Origin: an uncultured Collinsella sp.
Lineage (GTDB): Bacteria > Actinomycetota > Coriobacteriia > Coriobacteriales > Coriobacteriaceae
Assembly (NCBI GenBank): GCA_900541205.1
Contig: UQIV01000007.1
Coordinates: 16,137 to 80,136 of the forward strand
Direction of reading: 5' to 3'
DNA length: 64,000 nt
The number at the start of each line of letters is the position of its first letter. Position 1 is the first letter of the stretch. Positions 8,878-17,853 of the stretch are shown here, piece by piece. The translations under genes and the position numbers were made by a program. A model generated the notes under the pieces. The model worked only from the letters and a program-made list of their open reading frames with translations, was not told where the DNA came from and did not search any database.

Positions 8878-9918
8878 TTAGATAAAGCGCTCCAGGCAGG
8901 CTTTGAGACCGCGGGTCGAAAGATAGAACAGTGTAGCGTCTGCCATCGAAACGCCCGAGGTCGCTGCAACGAGCTTACGGGCAACACGACAAACGGCGCC
9001 CTTGGCAGGCATATCCGCCCACTCCGTTCCCAAAAACGTCGTGAAGTCCATGTTGACGCGAACGGCTACACGGCGGTAGTCATTAGCGTCCAAACGTGCC
9101 AAATCAAACACAATAAGGTCCAGGAACCAGGTGATCAGCTCGCCGGGACACAGGTCCAAAAGGCCGTAGGCCGCCCAGTCCTCCAAAACTTCCTCGAGCA
9201 TACTCATATGAGCGTCAAGCTTTTTGGCGCGAGCATCGGCACTGTTGAACTCGTGCGTTGTCGAGTCGTTCTCCATCACGTAGTGGTAGAACTTGTCCGG
9301 CATGACAACGGTCTTGCGGGCAAGCGCATAGGCCGCAAATTGGAATACGACATCCTCGCCCAAGGCCAAGCCGGGAGCAAAGCGAATACCTTCGCGATTG
9401 AGCAGCTCGCGCGAAAAAGCCGCGCGGCATGCATAGGGCTGTGCGTTTGCGTGGAACAGCAACTGGGGATCTCGTGCGCCAAAGGTGCCCGCTTTGGGGC
9501 TCATGAGTTGCTGGACACGTTTGGGGGCAGCATCGGCAGGTTCACAGACGCCGCCAAAAACGACGACCTCGGCATCTGACGACTCCATAGCATGCAGCAC
9601 GCGCTCGACCGTCTGGGCATCGATGTAATCGTCGGCGTCCACAAAAAAGACGGTCTCGCCCTCGGCCGCATCGATACCGGTATTTCGAGCGCACGAGACA
9701 CCCGCGTTTTCCTGGTCAATCACCAGTACACGGTCGTCGGCCTGCGCGATCTGGCGCAACACGTTCAACGAATCATCAGTCGAACCGTCGTTGACGCAGA
9801 CAACCTGAATCGAACGCTCAGACTGGGCCAACAGCGAATCGAGGCATCGCTGAATGGAGCACGACGAATTGTAGACGGGAACGACAATGGTCGCTTTGGG
9901 GGTCAAAGTCTCTCCCAT
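8878..9918 (-). CDS. GT2 glycosyltransferase (B copy 1)
   Basis: This 346-residue protein carries one GT-A domain: ATIVVPVYNSSCSIQRCLDS, VCVNDGSTDDS, ENAGVSCARNTGID and the metal-site VFFVDADDY. The C-terminal half is mainly helical. ATG 9918 follows a G-rich ribosome site (GGGGGTAGGT). It begins six bases after the preceding A-type gene and is followed by a 74-base gap before the second A-type gene, the largest gap in the cluster, which may hold an internal promoter or mark the joint of a duplication. It is the likely counterpart of the gene at 6605-7672. Confidence 0.85.
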   Translation of the reverse strand: MGETLTPKATIVVPVYNSSCSIQRCLDSLLAQSERSIQVVCVNDGSTDDSLNVLRQIAQADDRVLVIDQENAGVSCARNTGIDAAEGETVFFVDADDYIDAQTVERVLHAMESSDAEVVVFGGVCEPADAAPKRVQQLMSPKAGTFGARDPQLLFHANAQPYACRAAFSRELLNREGIRFAPGLALGEDVVFQFAAYALARKTVVMPDKFYHYVMENDSTTHEFNSADARAKKLDAHMSMLEEVLEDWAAYGLLDLCPGELITWFLDLIVFDLARLDANDYRRVAVRVNMDFTTFLGTEWADMPAKGAVCRVARKLVAATSGVSMADATLFYLSTRGLKACLERFI

Positions 9919-9924
9919 GTCGAC

Positions 9925-11028
9925 CTACCCCCTCAGCGATTCGATAAGGAAGGCAGCAACCACGCCTGGACCTCCAACCGAGGCGTAATACTTAGCACGC
10001 CCCAAGGCACCATCCGTCGCAAAACTCGGATGCTCGTCAACCCAGCCCTCAGGATCTTTGAGGATGGCAGCGAGATTTGCGCGCTTCCACGGCTTGAGGT
10101 CGTCAAGCGAAAAGTCCCCGGTGTCCAAGGCCGCTTGGAACTCCTTGGCCATCTGAACCAGGAACTCCTTATAGAACTTAGGCGCCAGGCGCACGTAGTT
10201 CCACATGTACGAATCGTACTTAATGAGCTGATTGAACTTGAGCATGCGCTCGACGTCATCACTTGCGTGGTCGCGGGCATAATCCTCTCGAATCCAACGC
10301 TCAATCTCGGCATACTCGGTATTGACGCAAAAGACCTTAGCCGAAGAATTGACCGAGGAATTCTCGTTGTCCTGGCGATACGACAACACGGCATCATGCA
10401 GGTAAACAGCCTTATCGGCGGACGCGATCACCTTAAAGGCAAATGACGTGTCCTGAAAGGATGCCCCCGGAGTCGGCAGGAACTTAATGCCGTTGCGCTC
10501 AAGAAAATCGCGACGGTACACGGCCGACCAAATCGACGGCTTTTGCTTAAAGAACTGCGTCGTATCGCTCGGGTGCACCGGCTTGCCACAGTCCTTGGCT
10601 TTAAACATCTCGTGCAGCGAACGGCGCTCCTCGGGCTTAGACCAGTAGAAATCAAAGTTCGCCTTCGCAAAGTCGGCATTATTGCTATCGGCGGCCGAGA
10701 CAAGCTTTTCGAGTGCGTCGGGCGCCATAAAGTCATCGGACTCCAAGATGCCAACGTACTTGCCACGCGCCATCTCCAGACCGTGGTTCATCGAGTCGCC
10801 GTAGCCGCTGTTGGCCTTGTCGATCATCTTGACGCGCCTATCGCGCTCCATATACTCGCGGATAATCGCCGGCGAGTTGTCGGTCGACCCGTCGTTAATG
10901 CAGATGATCTCAATATCCTTGAGCGTCTGCGCCAGGGCGGAATCGAGGCACTCGCGCAGGTAGCGCTGAACATTGTAAATGGGAATAAGCAGCGACAGAA
11001 CAGGGCTGCCAGAGGCGTTAGTAGACAA
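9925..11028 (-). CDS. GT2 glycosyltransferase (A copy 1), first gene of cluster
   Basis: This 367-residue GT-A enzyme starts at TTG 11028 behind AAGGAG. It shares the motifs of its paralogue at 7685-8803: VLSLLIPIYNVQRYLRECLD, ICINDGSTDNSPAIIREYM, ANSGYGDSMNHGLEMARGKY, ILESDDF, FLPTPGASFQD and SYRQDNENSSVNS. It is the first gene of the minus-strand cluster, diverging from the acyltransferase at 11141, so the 112-base gap should hold promoters for both. It presumably transfers a sugar to a lipid-linked or growing surface glycan; acceptor and donor are not deducible. Confidence 0.87.
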   Translation of the reverse strand: MSTNASGSPVLSLLIPIYNVQRYLRECLDSALAQTLKDIEIICINDGSTDNSPAIIREYMERDRRVKMIDKANSGYGDSMNHGLEMARGKYVGILESDDFMAPDALEKLVSAADSNNADFAKANFDFYWSKPEERRSLHEMFKAKDCGKPVHPSDTTQFFKQKPSIWSAVYRRDFLERNGIKFLPTPGASFQDTSFAFKVIASADKAVYLHDAVLSYRQDNENSSVNSSAKVFCVNTEYAEIERWIREDYARDHASDDVERMLKFNQLIKYDSYMWNYVRLAPKFYKEFLVQMAKEFQAALDTGDFSLDDLKPWKRANLAAILKDPEGWVDEHPSFATDGALGRAKYYASVGGPGVVAAFLIESLRG

Positions 11029-11094
11029 ATGTGCTCCTTAGGAAATACCTGTCGTTTCATGGTATCAAAGGGTCAGCGCACTAGCGGGCGTTTA

Positions 11095-11100
11095 TATAAT
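11095..11100 (+). promoter_or_regulatory. Candidate -10 box for acyltransferase
   Basis: A perfect TATAAT lies 41 bases before the acyltransferase ATG, in the short divergent gap. No convincing -35 box is seen at the usual distance, so the call rests on the -10 hexamer and its position only. Confidence 0.35.
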
Positions 11101-11140
11101 CTATGGAGCTCGCAGAGGCAAACCGATAAGAAAGGACGTC

Positions 11141-12271
11141 ATGCAGCCCAAAGCCGCACGCAACATACCCATCGAAGCGCTGCGTTTGGTCGCGGTCGCC
11201 GGCATCGCGGTGTTTCACACCTTTCAGTGGACCTTCCAGGCAACCTGTTTCGGCGCCGTGGAATATGCCCCACTTGCGATGTTCCCCTATTCCGGCGTGC
11301 TCGGTTTTATTAACTTGCTGGGCTGCTGGGCCAACGAGGTCTTCTTTATGATCTCGGGCTATTTTCTCATCGCTTCGGCCGCGCGTGCTTGGAGCGGTGG
11401 AGCAACGTGGAAGTCGCAAATGCAACGGACGGCGCAGCGCCTTGGCAAGGTCGTTATGCCCACTGCATTTTATTGCCTCGTGGCGCTCGTTTGGTCCACG
11501 GTCGTCTCCCCCATTCCCGATATTACCCTCAACACGCACTACTGGTACACGCTAGGCCTTGAGTTTATCTGGGTCTATGCCGCCACGGTCTTCATGGCGA
11601 CATGGTTTGGACTGGCTAAGAGTCGACTCCCCCAGAAAACCTACAAGACGACGGTCATCGCCGTTGGCATCCTCGCATTTGTTGTTAACGGGTATTTAGC
11701 CGCTATGAGTGCGACAAGCGCCGGCGAGTTTTCTTGGCTGCAGAAGCTCATGAGCGCTGCCACGTACGTAATCGCGTTTTTGATCGGCGGGCTGCTCCGC
11801 GACGTTACCGATGTCATGGATTCGGAAAGGGCGGACGCCTTGGGCATGCGCTCGCTCGCAGCGGTTTTGGCATTCGTCACCATCCTGGAAGGCGAGCTCT
11901 CCTTCACCGGCAACCTCACGGCGATGGCAACCCTCTCCTACAAATCGACCTCGCTGGTCTCGTTTGCTCTCGCTGCCGCCTCCTTGCTCTTTGCGGCAAC
12001 CCGACGCAGTGCCTCAGACAATCCGCGGACTGCAGGTGCCATCGTCACCTTATCGACCGCCACGCTCGGTTTCTATGTGATGCAGTCGCTCACCAGTAGC
12101 CTGTGGCGTCCCGTCTTCAATACGTTGCTCGCAAACAAACTGGTCAGCCAAAACAGCCCGGCAGTTATATGTATCGTCACGGGTACCGTCATTAGCATCG
12201 TCTTTGCCCTGACGCTTCTCACCATCGACGCAGCTAGAAGCCTTATCGCTCGCAAGCTCAAGCGGCAATAG
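11141..12271 (+). CDS. Membrane acyltransferase (Acyltransferase_3 type)
   Basis: This 376-residue polytopic membrane protein opens with RNIPIEALRLVAVAGIAVFHTFQW, the usual start of Acyltransferase_3 proteins, in which the first helix carries an Arg and His pair. About ten hydrophobic segments follow. Such enzymes move acetyl or other acyl groups onto exported polysaccharides. The position beside five glycosyltransferases fits decoration of the same surface glycan. ATG 11141 follows AAAGGA. A large stretch of the C-terminus (MQSLTSSLWRPVFNTLLAN and the final helix ending in basic residues) is ordinary for the family. The exact acyl donor is unknown. Confidence 0.75.
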   Translation: MQPKAARNIPIEALRLVAVAGIAVFHTFQWTFQATCFGAVEYAPLAMFPYSGVLGFINLLGCWANEVFFMISGYFLIASAARAWSGGATWKSQMQRTAQRLGKVVMPTAFYCLVALVWSTVVSPIPDITLNTHYWYTLGLEFIWVYAATVFMATWFGLAKSRLPQKTYKTTVIAVGILAFVVNGYLAAMSATSAGEFSWLQKLMSAATYVIAFLIGGLLRDVTDVMDSERADALGMRSLAAVLAFVTILEGELSFTGNLTAMATLSYKSTSLVSFALAAASLLFAATRRSASDNPRTAGAIVTLSTATLGFYVMQSLTSSLWRPVFNTLLANKLVSQNSPAVICIVTGTVISIVFALTLLTIDAARSLIARKLKRQ

Positions 12272-12335
12272 ACACGCTGCCGTCAGACGCCAAAGCCGCT
12301 ACAGCCGTGGCAGGTTCCTGCGTTTTATTCAAAGC

Positions 12336-12366
12336 TTGCCGTCAAGGTGCGCCGAGCCTTTACAAT
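12336..12366 (+). promoter_or_regulatory. Candidate promoter of galactofuranosyltransferase-like gene
   Basis: TTGCCG at 12336-12341 and TACAAT at 12361-12366 are separated by 19 bases, slightly long for a sigma-70 promoter. The site lies about 75 bases ahead of the ATG at 12442 and after the acyltransferase stop. Confidence 0.4.
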
Positions 12367-12441
12367 AGGACAGTCCCAAGGACGTATTCGATAGCTTCCG
12401 CGCAGCACTCGCCCACCGCGCGTGAAAGGATATATTGCCCC

Positions 12442-13461
12442 ATGCCTTCAACCCTTCCCGCCCCCATCGACAAGCTCGCCATTGTCGTCGTTACGTACAA
12501 GCGCCAGGAACTCCTGTCCAACTTGTTCGACTCCATGGCCGAGCTCACGGCAACGCCCTGGCGCATCGTGATTGTCGATAACGAGAATTCGCGCGAGACC
12601 GAGGCCATGTGCACCGCATTCAACGAGCGCCTGGCCAACCTGTGGGGAATCGACACCGAGCAGCCCGACGCGCAGGGCGGCACCGACCGTATCATCTACG
12701 CCCCGCAGCTCAAAAACGGCGGCGGTGCGGGCGGCTTCTCCGCCGGCACCAAATGCGCCTACGACCTGGGCGCCCAGTGGTTCTGGGTGATGGACGACGA
12801 TGTGCTCGTCATCCCCGAAGGCATCGAGCGTCTTGCCAAGTGGACCGACCGCTACGACGTCATCCAGGGTTCGCGCCTGGACTTTGACGGCGGCGCTTTC
12901 TTTTGGCAATACCAACTCATCCTTTCGCTCGGCATTCCCAACCCTGTCGCCAAGTGGGACCTGGGACCCGAGGGCTACCGCGCCATGAACCAGCTATGCT
13001 TTGAGGGCGGCATGTTCTCGCGCCGCGTGGTCGACAAGATCGGCCTGCCCGATGCGCGATTCTTCATCTACGGCGACGATGCCTGCTATGGTTACGTGGC
13101 CAGCCAGCACTTCCCCGCCGCCGTTGTGGCCGACCTGGTGCTCAAGCGCGCCCGCGCCGTCTCTAACTGGGATATCGCCGGCAAGCGCCAGCTCAACTCA
13201 ACGAGCGACACCAACCGTTACTACATCATGCGCAACCGAGGCTTCCTCGCTCGCTATATGCAGATCTACGGTGACTACCACCCCATGCTGTTCCGCCTGG
13301 GCAATGCCGCGACCTTCTGCAAGGAATTCATTCGCCTGGCTGCGGTCGATAAGTGCTTTAAGACCGGTATTCCGGCGCTGCGCCGTGGCATGAAAGACGC
13401 CCGCAAGATCATCAAGGATCCCAACTGGAAGCCCATGCCGCCCATGAAGGACACCGAGTAA
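12442..13461 (+). CDS. GT2 galactofuranosyltransferase-like enzyme
   Basis: This 339-residue protein has the signature of the GlfT/galactofuranosyl or rhamnosyl branch of GT2: IVVVTYKRQELLSNLFDS at the start, the Gly-rich LKNGGGAGGFSAG near residue 90, and WVMDDDVLV as the DDD metal site. The C-terminal part has FFIYGDDACYG. Enzymes of this group work in the cytoplasm on lipid-linked glycans. The open frame begins earlier, but ATG 12442 (MPSTLP) is the first start with the domain in register, with AAAGGA upstream at a rather long distance. It continues the glycan locus on the plus strand. No UDP-galactopyranose mutase gene is visible in the window. Confidence 0.8.
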   Translation: MPSTLPAPIDKLAIVVVTYKRQELLSNLFDSMAELTATPWRIVIVDNENSRETEAMCTAFNERLANLWGIDTEQPDAQGGTDRIIYAPQLKNGGGAGGFSAGTKCAYDLGAQWFWVMDDDVLVIPEGIERLAKWTDRYDVIQGSRLDFDGGAFFWQYQLILSLGIPNPVAKWDLGPEGYRAMNQLCFEGGMFSRRVVDKIGLPDARFFIYGDDACYGYVASQHFPAAVVADLVLKRARAVSNWDIAGKRQLNSTSDTNRYYIMRNRGFLARYMQIYGDYHPMLFRLGNAATFCKEFIRLAAVDKCFKTGIPALRRGMKDARKIIKDPNWKPMPPMKDTE

Positions 13462-13485
13462 CGGAAGCCGGAAACACCTCGGCGC

Positions 13486-15285
13486 TTAAAGCCGCTGGCA
13501 CACCGTAGCCACATGCTGCCCATCAAAACCGAACCCCCAGCGCATGCGACCCACGCCGGGGCGTGGTACACGGATTTCGTCGATGCCGTCGCGCTCTATG
13601 TCGAGTAGCGACTGCACGGCCAGCAATTCCAACCCCAGCGCATCCACATCGGGGTCATACATCATGTTGATCGTTATCAGCGGACGTTCATCGAGCATAC
13701 CGATCGTATCGGCTATGTCAAACACGGCGCCCGTAGGAAAAACCTGGATGTCCCAGCGATCCGCGCCACACTTTCGCCTCGAAGCAGGATTGGCATAGCC
13801 CGGCAATCCAAAGCAGAGTCCTTGCAAGAGTAGGTGATATGGCAGCGGTGTATCTGGGTCGGTCGCACCAATTCCCGCATCTCCCAAGATGCGGCTTAGC
13901 GCCCGCCTCACGGTGTCCTCGTTCCCATGGCACAGCCCGTCGCGGAACGCATCGACGTCTCGAATGTCTTCCGCAGCGCACTCAAACCACTCAACAATCA
14001 CTAGACGCAAGGCCTGTCGAAGCTCGTTATTGGGCAATCGCAAAGCACGGAAGCAATCGCCATGCTCTGGCTCCTCAGTCATATCCGTCGTGAGAAAACC
14101 GGACAGATACAGCGCTGTCCACATGCCATCGTCAGGCGAGACATCTGGCTCTGCAGCGCCCAAACAAAGCGGGACCTCAGCGCACCCATGGGCCTCGAGC
14201 AAATCAAACAAGACCGAAAGGCGGTCGAGATTCCACCCGGCAACTACCCTACTCAGACAATCCGCATACCCATACAGATCGGCGCGCACAGGCGCCGTGC
14301 AGCCTCGGTCCAGAAAACCGATCACACGCGCTGGACTCGAGCAATAGGCCCTGCCAAACCGATACCCCTCGAGCCATTCACGCGCATCATCCAGGTATTC
14401 CTCGCACCCAGCATGATTCAAAAGAGCCTCGACCTCGGCATCCGAAAAACCGAAACATCGGTCACACCACGTCGACAGCGGCGTCGTCAGACAATACGAG
14501 CAGCCGCGCGAAGAAAGCGCCGCTTCGGCAGGACCGGGGCACTCCCCCATCAGACACGTCAGCCGCAACGAATCGCGCGCAGTGGCAATGGCGTCGAACA
14601 GCACGCGATCGAATAGCCCTGCCGGATCGGCGTCGGAAGCGTCCCTTGCGCTCGCACGGCGAGACCACGCCGCATCGTACCCATCAACGAGCAATACAAC
14701 CTGCTCATCGCAGGCCATCTCCAGCAGCTCAATGAGCACACCGAGCACCGAGTCAACCTCGTCCGCGCTCGCCACATCACGCGCGACGCGTTCGATGTGA
14801 CGCACCCTGTCTCGAGCTAAATCAGGAGCCTCCAAAAGCGCCAGCAAGCGGGCGCACTCGCCCGAAAGAGCATCGCGCACGACGCCGGCAATAGCGGCGC
14901 CACGCCTCGCAGCGCCAGAAAAGTCCAGCGATATCACCGGATAGCAAGCATACTCATCCCGATAGCGCCCGCCGTTCGCATCCCAAATCTGAGCATCGGC
15001 AAACAAACGCTGACCAGAGCGACCGACCGCTGGACGCTCCAGAAAAGCCCTGAGCATCGACAAGTTCATGCTCTTGCCAAAACCCTCGGGTCGACAGCAC
15101 ACCACAACGGACGCGTCGCAGTCCAACACATCGGCAATAAACATGGTCTTGTCAACCAGCACGCAGCAACCAAGTGCCTCCGCATAGTCGTGTATGCCAA
15201 TGGGCAAAACCGCATCGTCGGCACAGCCGATCAAGCGCACGCCAAAGCCAGCAGCACAATCAATATTTGCCTGTTCAGACACCAA
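13486..15285 (-). CDS. AAA-ATPase-like / PD-(D/E)XK-type protein, probably degenerate
   Basis: This 599-residue protein has the plan of the widespread AAA-ATPase_like proteins that end in a PD-(D/E)XK nuclease region: an N-terminal VLVDKTMFIADVL, a P-loop reading EGFGKSMNLS (GFGKS at about 67-71), a mid-region with SLRLTCLMG, and a helical part. Two key sites look lost. The Walker B motif reads VVLLVDGYD where relatives have a DEYD, so the catalytic Glu is Gly. The nuclease segment reads CGADRWDIQVF...AVFDIAD where relatives have GR.D followed by ExK. The start is GTG 15282 or TTG 15285 behind GGGGGA; the upstream frame to 15414 lacks support. Its role is unknown. Confidence 0.65.
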   Translation of the reverse strand: MVSEQANIDCAAGFGVRLIGCADDAVLPIGIHDYAEALGCCVLVDKTMFIADVLDCDASVVVCCRPEGFGKSMNLSMLRAFLERPAVGRSGQRLFADAQIWDANGGRYRDEYACYPVISLDFSGAARRGAAIAGVVRDALSGECARLLALLEAPDLARDRVRHIERVARDVASADEVDSVLGVLIELLEMACDEQVVLLVDGYDAAWSRRASARDASDADPAGLFDRVLFDAIATARDSLRLTCLMGECPGPAEAALSSRGCSYCLTTPLSTWCDRCFGFSDAEVEALLNHAGCEEYLDDAREWLEGYRFGRAYCSSPARVIGFLDRGCTAPVRADLYGYADCLSRVVAGWNLDRLSVLFDLLEAHGCAEVPLCLGAAEPDVSPDDGMWTALYLSGFLTTDMTEEPEHGDCFRALRLPNNELRQALRLVIVEWFECAAEDIRDVDAFRDGLCHGNEDTVRRALSRILGDAGIGATDPDTPLPYHLLLQGLCFGLPGYANPASRRKCGADRWDIQVFPTGAVFDIADTIGMLDERPLITINMMYDPDVDALGLELLAVQSLLDIERDGIDEIRVPRPGVGRMRWGFGFDGQHVATVCQRL

Positions 15286-15413
15286 AACGTTCCCCCATAA
15301 TCGCAGCACGATGCCAATTGTAATGACCGATTCGCGCGTACCGACGACGCCGCGCGAACATATCGGGCAACGGTAGCAGCAAGAGGTGTGAGGGGGCATA
15401 ACTAATCGTTGCA

Positions 15414-15452
15414 CAACAAAACGGGGCCCGATGCATTCGCACCGGACCCCGT
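15414..15452 (-). terminator. Intrinsic terminator of surface protein gene
   Basis: Read on the minus strand, a GC-rich stem (ACGGGGTCC pairing with GGGCCCCGT) is followed by TTTTGTTG. It lies 33 bases beyond the stop of the sortase-type protein at 15485. Confidence 0.8.
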
Positions 15453-15484
15453 CCCAACTCTTTAGTTATCTAGCAACCAAGAGG

Positions 15485-17263
15485 CTACTCCTCCGAGCCG
15501 TCCTCCCCAGAAGCTTTCTTCTGCTGATCGAGCTTATGCTTACCACTTACGATAGACGTAGCGCCCAGTGTGGCCAAGCTTGCACTGGCAAGGCTCGCCA
15601 TAACGATAAGGTCGCCCGTCTTGGGCATGTTACCGCCAGATGACTTGGTCGTTGTAGTCGTCGTGGTTGTAGTGGTCACCGTCTTGGAGTCATTTTGCTC
15701 TTGGACCTGGTTGTCAGCACCGCTCTTGTCGTCGTCTTCGGACTGTTTCTTTTCGCCCTCGGTCTTGCTCTCGTCCTTCTTCTGAGCGGATTTGTCGTCC
15801 TTCTCCTCAGAGCTAGAACCCTTATCGGATTCGATCTTCTCGGAAGCCTTGTCCTTGGAGTGACCCTTTGCGGCTTCGGTCTTTTCCGTGGAAACCTGAT
15901 CAGAGTTGTCCTTGTTCTGGGTCGAGCCGTTAATGACGCCAGCCATCAGCGAAGAGCCCAGCGCAGAACCGAGCTGCACGGAGAAAGAAGGCTTCTTGTC
16001 CGGCGAAGCAACGGGAGCGTCCGGCGCCTTATTCGAGTCGTCCTTGGAAGCATCGGAATCAGGGGTTGCGTCAGAGCCGGAGCCGTTGTTAGAGCCGGTG
16101 TCAACGGACGAATCGCTCGAGCCGGTGGATGAGTTAGAGGTGCCAGCGTCGGTCGAACCAGAAGCGTCGCCGTCCGTATTGCCGGCAGAGCTTGAAGACG
16201 AATCGCCCGCAGCAGAGCCGTTCGAATCGGAGCCGTTCGAGGTAGAGCCGTCGTTGGTAGTGCCACCAGCAGAGCCATTACCGTCAGCATCGGTCGAGGG
16301 TGCATCCATCCTGTCATCGTTGGCATCGTCACTCGAGTCGTCATTCGAATCAGGTGTCGGCGAGGGCGCCGGTGTGGGCTCGGGCTGCACGGGCGTCGCG
16401 GCGGCAGCCTCGTCCTCAGCGATATAAACCAAGCAGTCCTTGAGCTCGTTGCGGTAGCGGTTCTTCCAGCCCTCATGATACTGGGGCTGGCTCGAATACT
16501 TGGTCGCCACGTTATTGACCACGCTGTTGGAGAGCGCCGTCACAAACTCGCGGTCGGACATATCATTGGAAAGATTCGCCCAGCGGAAAAAGTCCCTGCA
16601 GCCACCGGTGCCGCACATGTTGGTAATGCTCCACACCATGCCCTTGACGCAATCGGCGCGGCCCGAAATATCAATACCCAGGCCGCTCTTGAGCCACGCC
16701 TCGGTCACCGCATAGTACGAGTTATACGCATAGGCGTCCTGAAGCGCCGAGAACTCAGCAGGGTCGGCGTTATAAGCACCCTGGAAGGCCTCCTGCGCAA
16801 TACGGCCCAACTCGGTGAGCTGGCCGTTCTCGTACATGGCATTGCTCGCGCTGGAAATCTCGCTGCCGCGATCAATCGCATCCTTGAGCATGCTGTATTT
16901 TTCGGGGTTGTAGTTGTAGGCCTGCTTCATAAACGGAATGAGCGACCAACGACGGTCGAACTGGTAATAACCCAGCGCGTTATAGCCGTCACCGTACGAA
17001 AAGCCCTGGTTGTAGTTGCCATGGCTCTCGTATTTGGTGAAGTACTTCATCTCGTCAGTCACGTTGACAAACGAAACGCCCTGGACCGACCTCAGTACGC
17101 CCGAGAAGGACTGCTGGGTGTAGAGACCCTTATCGATATCGGTGGCATCCGAGGCAACGCCCGGCGTGGGCTCCTCGGCAGCGGCGGGTGCCGGCGCGGA
17201 AACGGCGCCAAACGAAAGCGCCAGCGTCAGGCCCGCGACAATCGCAGAATGCTTGGGCTGCAT
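15485..17263 (-). CDS. Secreted, sortase-type surface protein with MPKTG signal
   Basis: This 592-residue protein starts at ATG 17263 behind GGGAGG. A signal peptide (MQPKHSAIVAGLTLALSFGA, ending APAAAEE) precedes about 250 residues with YESHGNYNQGFSYGDG and YNALGYYQFDRRW, a pattern that recalls lysozyme-like or transglycosylase domains (Glu in an ES.GN stretch, then a G.YQF block). The catalytic role is not certain. Then come roughly 200 residues of Ser/Asp/Gly-rich and Lys/Glu/Ser-rich linker and a run of Thr. The C-terminus has MPKTGD at residue 546, a hydrophobic segment and a charged tail, which is a variant LPXTG sorting signal. The protein is therefore probably linked to the cell wall. 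It has its own terminator and is monocistronic. Confidence 0.8.
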   Translation of the reverse strand: MQPKHSAIVAGLTLALSFGAVSAPAPAAAEEPTPGVASDATDIDKGLYTQQSFSGVLRSVQGVSFVNVTDEMKYFTKYESHGNYNQGFSYGDGYNALGYYQFDRRWSLIPFMKQAYNYNPEKYSMLKDAIDRGSEISSASNAMYENGQLTELGRIAQEAFQGAYNADPAEFSALQDAYAYNSYYAVTEAWLKSGLGIDISGRADCVKGMVWSITNMCGTGGCRDFFRWANLSNDMSDREFVTALSNSVVNNVATKYSSQPQYHEGWKNRYRNELKDCLVYIAEDEAAAATPVQPEPTPAPSPTPDSNDDSSDDANDDRMDAPSTDADGNGSAGGTTNDGSTSNGSDSNGSAAGDSSSSSAGNTDGDASGSTDAGTSNSSTGSSDSSVDTGSNNGSGSDATPDSDASKDDSNKAPDAPVASPDKKPSFSVQLGSALGSSLMAGVINGSTQNKDNSDQVSTEKTEAAKGHSKDKASEKIESDKGSSSEEKDDKSAQKKDESKTEGEKKQSEDDDKSGADNQVQEQNDSKTVTTTTTTTTTTKSSGGNMPKTGDLIVMASLASASLATLGATSIVSGKHKLDQQKKASGEDGSEE

Positions 17264-17332
17264 AAGATCCTCCCTGCATTGGTGTAGTTAAAGTGCAGTT
17301 TGCAAAGATAGAATCAGTATTGCAGCTCGTCC

Positions 17333-17348
17333 GTTGTTGCACAACAAC
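17333..17348. promoter_or_regulatory. Inverted repeat upstream of surface protein gene
   Basis: GTTGTTG at 17333-17339 and CAACAAC at 17342-17348 form a dyad with a two-base spacer, about 70 bases before the surface-protein ATG. A similar GTTGCACAACAA occurs just past the gene's far end at 15409-15420. A regulator site is possible. Confidence 0.35.
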
Positions 17349-17401
17349 CCCTCGGTAAACGGCAACAACCCTCCGCGAAATCTTAAGGAATTGCGGTCAA
17401 C

Positions 17402-17833
17402 CTACAGCTTAATGTCAAAGTTGATCTCGGGAACGGCGGCCAGGTCGGCCAACGTCACGCCGTCGACGTACTTTTCGATCACGTCGTCCAGACCGCGCCA
17501 GAACTTGACGGTCGAGCACAAATCGCTGCGGGTGCAGCTGTTGTCGATGCCGTCGCACGCCACCGGAGCCGTGCTGCCCTCAACGGCGCGCAGGATGTCG
17601 CCAGCACGCACCTCGGCCGGGTCCTTGGCCATCATGTAGCCGCCGCCCTTGCCGCGCACGCTCTTAAGCAGGCCCGCCTTCATAAGCGGACGAACCAGCT
17701 GCTCCAAATACTTTTGCGAGATATGCTCACGGTCGGCAACCTCGCGCAAGGCAATCTTGCCCTCGGCGTCACCGAGCGCCGCGATATAGATCATCAGCCG
17801 GAGGGCATAGCGGCCCTTGGAAGAAATGAGCAT
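17402..17833 (-). CDS. Rrf2-family iron-sulfur regulator of suf genes
   Basis: This 143-residue protein is an Rrf2/IscR-type winged-helix DNA-binding protein: MLISSKGRYALRLMIYIA at the start, the recognition region ISQKYLEQLVRPLMKAGLL, and RGKGGGYMMA in the wing. It keeps three cysteines in the cluster-binding region (C-x6-C-x5-C in VACDGIDNSCTRSDLC), so it can probably bind an Fe-S cluster as IscR does. The start is ATG 17833, with GGGAGG before it; the frame runs further to 17911 without a fitting start. It is divergent from sufCBDSU, so it most likely controls that operon. Two 31-bp dyads overlap its own promoter, which suggests autoregulation. Confidence 0.88.
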   Translation of the reverse strand: MLISSKGRYALRLMIYIAALGDAEGKIALREVADREHISQKYLEQLVRPLMKAGLLKSVRGKGGGYMMAKDPAEVRAGDILRAVEGSTAPVACDGIDNSCTRSDLCSTVKFWRGLDDVIEKYVDGVTLADLAAVPEINFDIKL

Positions 17834-17853
17834 ACCTACCCTCCCATCGCATC

